This document shows, piece by piece, positions 58,720-64,000 of a stretch of 64,000 bases of DNA. The stretch's first letter is position 1; each line of letters begins with the position of its first letter. This DNA comes from an uncultured Gammaproteobacteria bacterium. GTDB lineage: Bacteria; Pseudomonadota; Gammaproteobacteria; Magnimaribacterales; Magnimaribacteraceae. The notes under the pieces were generated by a model that was given only the letters and a program-made list of their open reading frames with translations, was not told the DNA's origin and made no database searches. The translations under genes were made by a program, and so were the position numbers. Where the stretch lies: the NCBI GenBank assembly GCA_913031395.1, contig CAJWDT010000001.1, forward strand, positions 1 through 64,000, read 5' to 3'.

Positions 58720-60069
58720 CTAAGAGGTTTTTCTCCAAGCTCCTCTTTTTATTGAAATAAAGATGGTGAGTCCGAAGACCATCATGGCAATAGAAGAAGA
58801 AAGAAATATTGATTCTATTCCGAGCCCTAACCAATAAATAGCAATACTCCCTCCAATACTAGCAATTAAAAATCTTGCTATTGTGGCAATCGTTGGCCAT
58901 TTCATGGCGTTAGCACCTTGCGATGCAAAGTAGAGTGAAAGCCCTATGCCTTGAAAAACATAAAATGGGCCAACAAGCTGAATATACATCGTTGTTACTG
59001 CAGAAGCTTTTGGATCATCAGTAAAATACTGAATCCATAGATCAGGAAATAGTGCCAAAGTGAGTCCTATAAAGACTGAAACTATTCCCGCTAAAGAGCC
59101 TCCATAGATTCCAACAGTTTCAGCTCTTTCGATATTGTTAGCTCCTATATTTGCTCCAACAATTGATGTCATGGCAGTTCCTATACCAAAAATTAATGGA
59201 ATCATTAAAAATTCAACCCTTGATCCAATTCCAAAGCCGGCAAGTGCTTCGGTGCCAAATGTTCCAACTAATCCGGTAAGCACTAATATTGTTCCTACTG
59301 TAAGAAGAGGAGAAGCTGATGCAGGTACTGCAACTTCAAATATATTAGAGAAAAGCTTCTTGCTTAGAATAAATTGATTTCTTTTTAGTCGAGCTGGCAC
59401 AGACTTACTAAAAAGTTTCAAGAAGATTATCGAAACCATTAATGAACTACTTATTAAAGTCGCTATAGCAGCGCCAGATACACCAAACTTAGGAAAGCCA
59501 TACCATCCTAAGATAAACCCTCCTGAGAGTACCACTTGAAGTAAAGACGAGACGATCATTAAAGTAGCTGGAAAACGCATATTTCCCATACCTCTTAGTA
59601 CCGCACTTAAGCTCCCAGAAAGCCATAGAAGCAGACCTCCAAAGAAGAGAATTGAACAATAGGCATAGGATTCTTGAAGAATCTCATCTCTTCCGCCTAA
59701 AAGATATAAAAGATCGTATCCAAATAGAAGAAATAAAATGAGAAAAGTCACCGCACCACATAATGAGATCACGATAGAATGCCAGATTAGCTTTTCAGCT
59801 TTATCGATATCATTTGCACCCATACTTCTTGCTATGGCTGAACTTATTGCGCCACCGAGCGCACCACCAGACATGGTCTGAGTGAGCATTAATAATGGAA
59901 ATGCTAGAGCTACAGCAGCAAGAGACTTTGTTCCTAATTTACTGATAAACCAAACTTCTGTAAGCACGACTATAGCCTGAATAAAAAATGCAATAGTATT
60001 TGGAGCAGACATCCTTATCAGCAGGGGCACTGGAGGTTGTGTAAGGAACTCTTGGGTTCTGTTATCCAC
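58720..60069 (-). CDS. MATE family efflux transporter
   Basis: 12-TM; GGALGGAISSAIARSMGANDIDKAE; VGANIGANNIERAE. Confidence 0.93.
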   Translation of the reverse strand: MDNRTQEFLTQPPVPLLIRMSAPNTIAFFIQAIVVLTEVWFISKLGTKSLAAVALAFPLLMLTQTMSGGALGGAISSAIARSMGANDIDKAEKLIWHSIVISLCGAVTFLILFLLFGYDLLYLLGGRDEILQESYAYCSILFFGGLLLWLSGSLSAVLRGMGNMRFPATLMIVSSLLQVVLSGGFILGWYGFPKFGVSGAAIATLISSSLMVSIIFLKLFSKSVPARLKRNQFILSKKLFSNIFEVAVPASASPLLTVGTILVLTGLVGTFGTEALAGFGIGSRVEFLMIPLIFGIGTAMTSIVGANIGANNIERAETVGIYGGSLAGIVSVFIGLTLALFPDLWIQYFTDDPKASAVTTMYIQLVGPFYVFQGIGLSLYFASQGANAMKWPTIATIARFLIASIGGSIAIYWLGLGIESIFLSSSIAMMVFGLTIFISIKRGAWRKTS

Positions 60070-60081
60070 TAATCCTTTAGT

Positions 60082-60972
60082 TTATTTTCTTGTAGATTCT
60101 TTGACTAAATCCTCAGGGGTTGCAAGTTTTTCATACTTGTCTCGCGATTCACCAAAAATTTTTTCTGGAGAGACCGATTCTAATTTACCTTCTTTATCTT
60201 CTGGGTCAGAGAAGAAGCCCAAAACATAACCTCCTTTTGAATAGCCGATAAGAGAGCGAAGTTCAGGACTAAAATCTTTAGCCACCTCTGGCGGACATGA
60301 TAAGTACTGATTTTCTTCTTGCCTTAACCAACCAGGTGCATAGTGGAGGAAGACACCCAATCTGGAGCTATTTGTATTATTTGTTCCGCCACCGTGTAGA
60401 ACAGATCCTGTGTATATAAAGACTGATCCTGCCTTCATTTCAGCATAAGCTATTTCATCTTGAAGTGGTTGTCTGTTTTTATCCCATTTATGAGAGCCAG
60501 GCACAACCTGAGTGGCTCCATTTTCTTGAGTGAAGTCGTTAATTGCCCAAACAGTACTTAATTGTGTTTCTATTCTTCTTGGAATAAATCCACCCCACAC
60601 ACCTCTATCTCTATGAAGAATTTGGCTAGATTCACCTGGACCAATTTGTATAGCTGAAGTGAAATGTAATTGATAATCTTCACAATGAGGACCTAAGAAA
60701 CTATCTGCCATCTTATTAATTAATGGATTTAATGCTAAGTCCTGACAGGTTTTTGACCTAGCCATAAGGGCTCCTACTCTCTTCGTTTCAAACCCAGTAA
60801 ATTCATCTTGTCCATTTCTTGTTACGTTTAAATAAGGCTTTAAATCGTCTTTTATTGCATCAATGCTTTCCAATGAAAGAAAGTCATCAATAATCAAGCC
60901 GGCATCTTCTTCTAAAATAGCCAGCATATCTTCAATAGATGTGTCAGTTGATACGTGCTTAATTTTCCCCAT
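60082..60972 (-). CDS. Phytanoyl-CoA dioxygenase (PhyH) family protein
   Basis: QILHRDRGVWGG (HxD); NGATQVVPGSHKWD; SVLHGGGTNNTNSSRLGVFLHYAPGWLRQEENQYL. Confidence 0.92.
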   Translation of the reverse strand: MGKIKHVSTDTSIEDMLAILEEDAGLIIDDFLSLESIDAIKDDLKPYLNVTRNGQDEFTGFETKRVGALMARSKTCQDLALNPLINKMADSFLGPHCEDYQLHFTSAIQIGPGESSQILHRDRGVWGGFIPRRIETQLSTVWAINDFTQENGATQVVPGSHKWDKNRQPLQDEIAYAEMKAGSVFIYTGSVLHGGGTNNTNSSRLGVFLHYAPGWLRQEENQYLSCPPEVAKDFSPELRSLIGYSKGGYVLGFFSDPEDKEGKLESVSPEKIFGESRDKYEKLATPEDLVKESTRK

Positions 60973-61027
60973 TAATCCAGTTTAAACCAAATATAGTGAA
61001 TTGAAAATTTAAGTACCTAAGTAGAAG

Positions 61028-62098
61028 TTATCTAAAAAACTCTATGATTTCTTTATTCATGAATTCAACGTCTTCCGACGAGAATCCTGCCCCAGCAATA
61101 TGACCCCATAAAGAAGGAATTACTCTTAATTTTACTCCCGAGATTAATTGAGCCTCTTTAGTCAAGGCATCTATGTGGAAGTACATATCAGTTTCACTGG
61201 GCATATAGAGTACTTCGGCTTTTATAGAGGCAAGAGCTTTGACATAGTCGCCATTAAATCCCGTTGTGTTTCCTATATTATTAGTCTGCCAAGTTCTCGC
61301 AAGGGCGATGAGGTTATTTGCGTCCCATGTCAAAACAAAATCTTCAAACCAACTAACCACCTCGAGTGGATTATTTAGTCCCATCTCTCTATAAAGTTTC
61401 AATCTAAACCATTCTTGCGACCATCCCCAACTGGCCCAATGTGCTCCTCCAGCTCTCAACCCAGTTTCTGGAGGATATTTATAATTTCCTTCATTAAATG
61501 AACTGTCTGCTTTGATTGCAGATATAAAACCTTCTAGTCTGACAATACCATGAGGGTATTCAACAGCTGAACCAGCTATACCTACTATTTTTTTTACAAA
61601 ATCAGGATAACTAACGCCCCATTGGAAAGCTTGTTGTGCTCCCATGGAAAAGCCAACAACTCCATATATCTCTTTAACTTTGAAGACCTCAGTAACCAAT
61701 CTATAGCCAGCATTAACATTATCTCGAGTAGAAATTAAAGGAAAATTTGGACCATTGAAAGGAGGTTCGGTATTGCTTGGAGAACTCGATAAGCCATTTT
61801 GGAACATATCTGTGGCTACAATAAAATATTTATTTGGGTCTAAAGCTTTTCCTTTGTCGATTAAGAAGTCAAATCCATGATGGTCTCCAAGATAAGCTGA
61901 AGGTACAACGATAAGATTATTCTTTTCTTTGTTTAATTTTCCATGTGTAACATAAGAAAGTTTAGCTTCAGGAAGTACAACACCACTTTCAAGAAAAAAA
62001 TCTCCTAAATTAAATATTTTATGTTCACCCTCTGAGAAAAAAATTGATGAATAAGTTAAGAAAAATAAGAAGAATATATGTTTTATAAGGTCTTTCAT
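61028..62098 (-). CDS. Secreted alpha/beta hydrolase related to homoserine O-acetyltransferase (MetX-like)
   Basis: Signal peptide; LPEAKLSYVTHGKLN; GVVGFSMGAQQAFQWGVSYPDFVKKIVGIAGSA; C-terminal GHIAGAGF. Confidence 0.85.
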   Translation of the reverse strand: MKDLIKHIFFLFFLTYSSIFFSEGEHKIFNLGDFFLESGVVLPEAKLSYVTHGKLNKEKNNLIVVPSAYLGDHHGFDFLIDKGKALDPNKYFIVATDMFQNGLSSSPSNTEPPFNGPNFPLISTRDNVNAGYRLVTEVFKVKEIYGVVGFSMGAQQAFQWGVSYPDFVKKIVGIAGSAVEYPHGIVRLEGFISAIKADSSFNEGNYKYPPETGLRAGGAHWASWGWSQEWFRLKLYREMGLNNPLEVVSWFEDFVLTWDANNLIALARTWQTNNIGNTTGFNGDYVKALASIKAEVLYMPSETDMYFHIDALTKEAQLISGVKLRVIPSLWGHIAGAGFSSEDVEFMNKEIIEFFR

Positions 62099-62134
62099 TA
62101 AGGATTGATGGTTTTAATTAATATTAATTTGAGA

Positions 62135-63097
62135 TTAGTTATTAGAAAATTTATTTGTTGCTTCTATCAATAGATGGGTAATTTCTTTTTCAAAAGCAGA
62201 ATGACCTGAAAAAGGTGCAATTTTTAATTCTGTTTCTGGCCATCTAGAATGTAGCTCATAGGCCGTAGTGGGAGGACAAACTACATCATATCTTCCTTGG
62301 ACAATAACAGTTGGAATATGTCTAATTTTATCTAAGTTATCGAGAAGCTGATTTTCATATTCTAAGAACCCTTTATTAACAAAGTAATGATTTTCAATAA
62401 GCGCAAAGGCTAAAGCAAATTCTGCATTTACAGAATCTTTTACTGCTTCGGGATTGTGATTAATGAAACTTGTAGAAGCTTCCCACTTCGACCAGGCTTT
62501 AGCTGCAGAAAGCTTTTCTTCTTCATCATCACCTGAAAATATAAGCCTATAGGCATCTATCAGATCTGATCGTTTATTTGCAGGTATTTCATTGATAAAC
62601 CCTTGCCAAGCTTCAGGGTATATTTCGCTAGCACCATATTGGTAAAACCATTGAAGCTCTTTTTCTCTAAGCATAAAGATTCCCCTCAGAACCAGCTCTG
62701 TAACTCGATTTGGATGAGTCTGTGCATAAGCTAAAGCAAGCGTGCTTCCCCAAGAGCCTCCGAAAACAAGCCAATCTTCAATTTCTAATTTTTCTCTTAT
62801 TGATTCAATGTCTTCTACCAAATGCCAAGTAGTATTGTCTTCTAAGCATGTATGCGGTTTGCTTTTCCCACAACCCCTCTGATCAAAAAGAATAATTCTA
62901 TATTTCTTCGGATCAAAAAATCTTCTTGAAAAACTTCCAGCTCCACCTCCTGGACCGCCATGCAAAAAGACCGCAGGTTTACCTTTTGGATTTCCGCATT
63001 GTTCATAATAAATCTCATGGATACCTTTTTTAATAAAACCTGAATCGAAAGGCTGGATCGCCGGAAATAGTTTGTTATCTTTTTTAAAAAAATTCAT
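62135..63097 (-). CDS. pip: Prolyl iminopeptidase
   Basis: YYEQCGNPKGKPAVFLHGGPGGGAGSFSRRFFDPKKYRIILFDQRGCGKSKPH; FGGSWGSTLALAYAQTHP; GRYDVVCPP. Confidence 0.95.
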   Translation of the reverse strand: MNFFKKDNKLFPAIQPFDSGFIKKGIHEIYYEQCGNPKGKPAVFLHGGPGGGAGSFSRRFFDPKKYRIILFDQRGCGKSKPHTCLEDNTTWHLVEDIESIREKLEIEDWLVFGGSWGSTLALAYAQTHPNRVTELVLRGIFMLREKELQWFYQYGASEIYPEAWQGFINEIPANKRSDLIDAYRLIFSGDDEEEKLSAAKAWSKWEASTSFINHNPEAVKDSVNAEFALAFALIENHYFVNKGFLEYENQLLDNLDKIRHIPTVIVQGRYDVVCPPTTAYELHSRWPETELKIAPFSGHSAFEKEITHLLIEATNKFSNN

Positions 63098-63975
63098 TCG
63101 TTTTCTTTAAAGAATCTGACCATATCTTCAACTACTACAGGCAAAACATCAGGAGGTAAATTATGTCCCATATCTCTATAGACTTTGAATTCAGAGTCCT
63201 TTATTAATTCAGCAGTATGCTTCCCATGATCAACCGGCAATAGAGTATCGTTTTCTCCATGCTGAACTAATGAAGGAACTTTAATCTTTCTTATAATATT
63301 TGATCTATCACCAGCCTTGAATATGGCAGTTAACTGACGTGGCATGGCCTCTGGGAAGAAACCGTAAGCTTCTGCTCCAGCAACGTCTATATCTTCAACA
63401 TTACTAAAGTTTTCTTCATCACTATCAGACATTTGTGACAGATGAGGTGCGCCAGTAGAAGACATAATTGAGACTAGGCTCTTGGTTTTTTCAGGATAAT
63501 TTGAAGCTATCATTTGGGCAATCATTCCCCCCATTGATGCTCCGACAACATGCGCCCTATCAATTTGTAAGTGATCGAGTAAGGCAACTCCATCATCTGC
63601 CATATCTAAAAGAGTGTATGGTGCGCTAAAATTAAAACCAATACTGCTTACAAAGAATTTCCAATAAAGATTTGGCTTACCTAACCTATCTAGTTTTTCT
63701 GAATTACCTGTATCTCGATTATCAAAAAGAATAACTCTATACCCAGAGCCAACCAAGCTATTAACTATTTCTTCTCCCCAAACTTTGTGTGATGCCATGA
63801 GTCCCATGATCATTAATACAGCTGGGTCTTCTTCATTCCCAGCAACAGTATAGGCAATGGAAACTCCATTTAAATTAACTGAGGTTGTTTCTTGATCAAC
63901 GCTGTAATCTGCGAAAGCCTCAAATGAAATTAATAACCAAAAGACTATTGCGATAAATCTATTCATAACGATCAT
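63094..63975 (-). CDS. Alpha/beta hydrolase with signal peptide
   Basis: N-terminal signal sequence; VVGASMGGMIAQMIASNYP nucleophile elbow; QHGENDTLLPVDHG. Confidence 0.9.
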   Translation of the reverse strand: MIVMNRFIAIVFWLLISFEAFADYSVDQETTSVNLNGVSIAYTVAGNEEDPAVLMIMGLMASHKVWGEEIVNSLVGSGYRVILFDNRDTGNSEKLDRLGKPNLYWKFFVSSIGFNFSAPYTLLDMADDGVALLDHLQIDRAHVVGASMGGMIAQMIASNYPEKTKSLVSIMSSTGAPHLSQMSDSDEENFSNVEDIDVAGAEAYGFFPEAMPRQLTAIFKAGDRSNIIRKIKVPSLVQHGENDTLLPVDHGKHTAELIKDSEFKVYRDMGHNLPPDVLPVVVEDMVRFFKENE

Positions 63976-64000
63976 GACTCCTTAGATATAAAATTCTTCA

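Noticed and set aside
60066-60074. TTATCCACT DnaA-like box near 60066
   Set aside because: Single imperfect match inside the 5' end of the MATE coding sequence; expected by chance.
1-64000. Search for CRISPR arrays, tRNA/rRNA genes, integrases, transposases and prophage genes
   Set aside because: No regularly spaced repeats, no recognisable RNA gene signatures and no mobile-element proteins among the ORFs; a formal tRNAscan-SE/minced run would be needed to be definitive.

Overview
This 64 kb window is AT-rich, gene-dense bacterial chromosome with about 70 protein genes. I saw no rRNA, tRNA, CRISPR array, prophage or transposon. Gene content (rpoH, efp, hspQ, zapE, rppH, TonB/ExbB with DUF3450, the yggS-proC-yggT-metX-metW-rdgB order) and extreme compaction suggest a streamlined marine gammaproteobacterium, possibly SAR86-like; this taxonomic call is inference. 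Main blocks: (1) a Tat-signal carotenoid oxygenase-family gene, membrane and cytochrome b561 genes and oxidoreductases; (2) a heme cluster hemC(D)-hemB-hemE-hemF-hemJ divergent from a 5-aminolevulinate synthase (hemA, Shemin/C4 type); (3) uvrD, and a TRAP transporter split around lipB-lipA; (4) rpoH-trmB facing rdgB-metW-metX, with a SAM-II-like riboswitch plus terminator in front of metX; (5) yggT-proC-yggS-argS, efp, psd; (6) a DUF3450-ExbB-ExbB-ExbD-TonB-TPR energy-transduction operon; (7) folA-thyA-lgt and an SSS symporter with its small subunit; (8) gcvT-gcvH-gcvP; (9) a 3' accessory region with two phytanoyl-CoA dioxygenase-like proteins, a MATE pump and three alpha/beta hydrolases. The most notable observations are the riboswitch with a traceable switching model, the C4-type heme cluster with operator-like inverted repeats in its divergent promoter, and seven tail-to-tail gene pairs whose stop codons interlock by exactly 4 nt.
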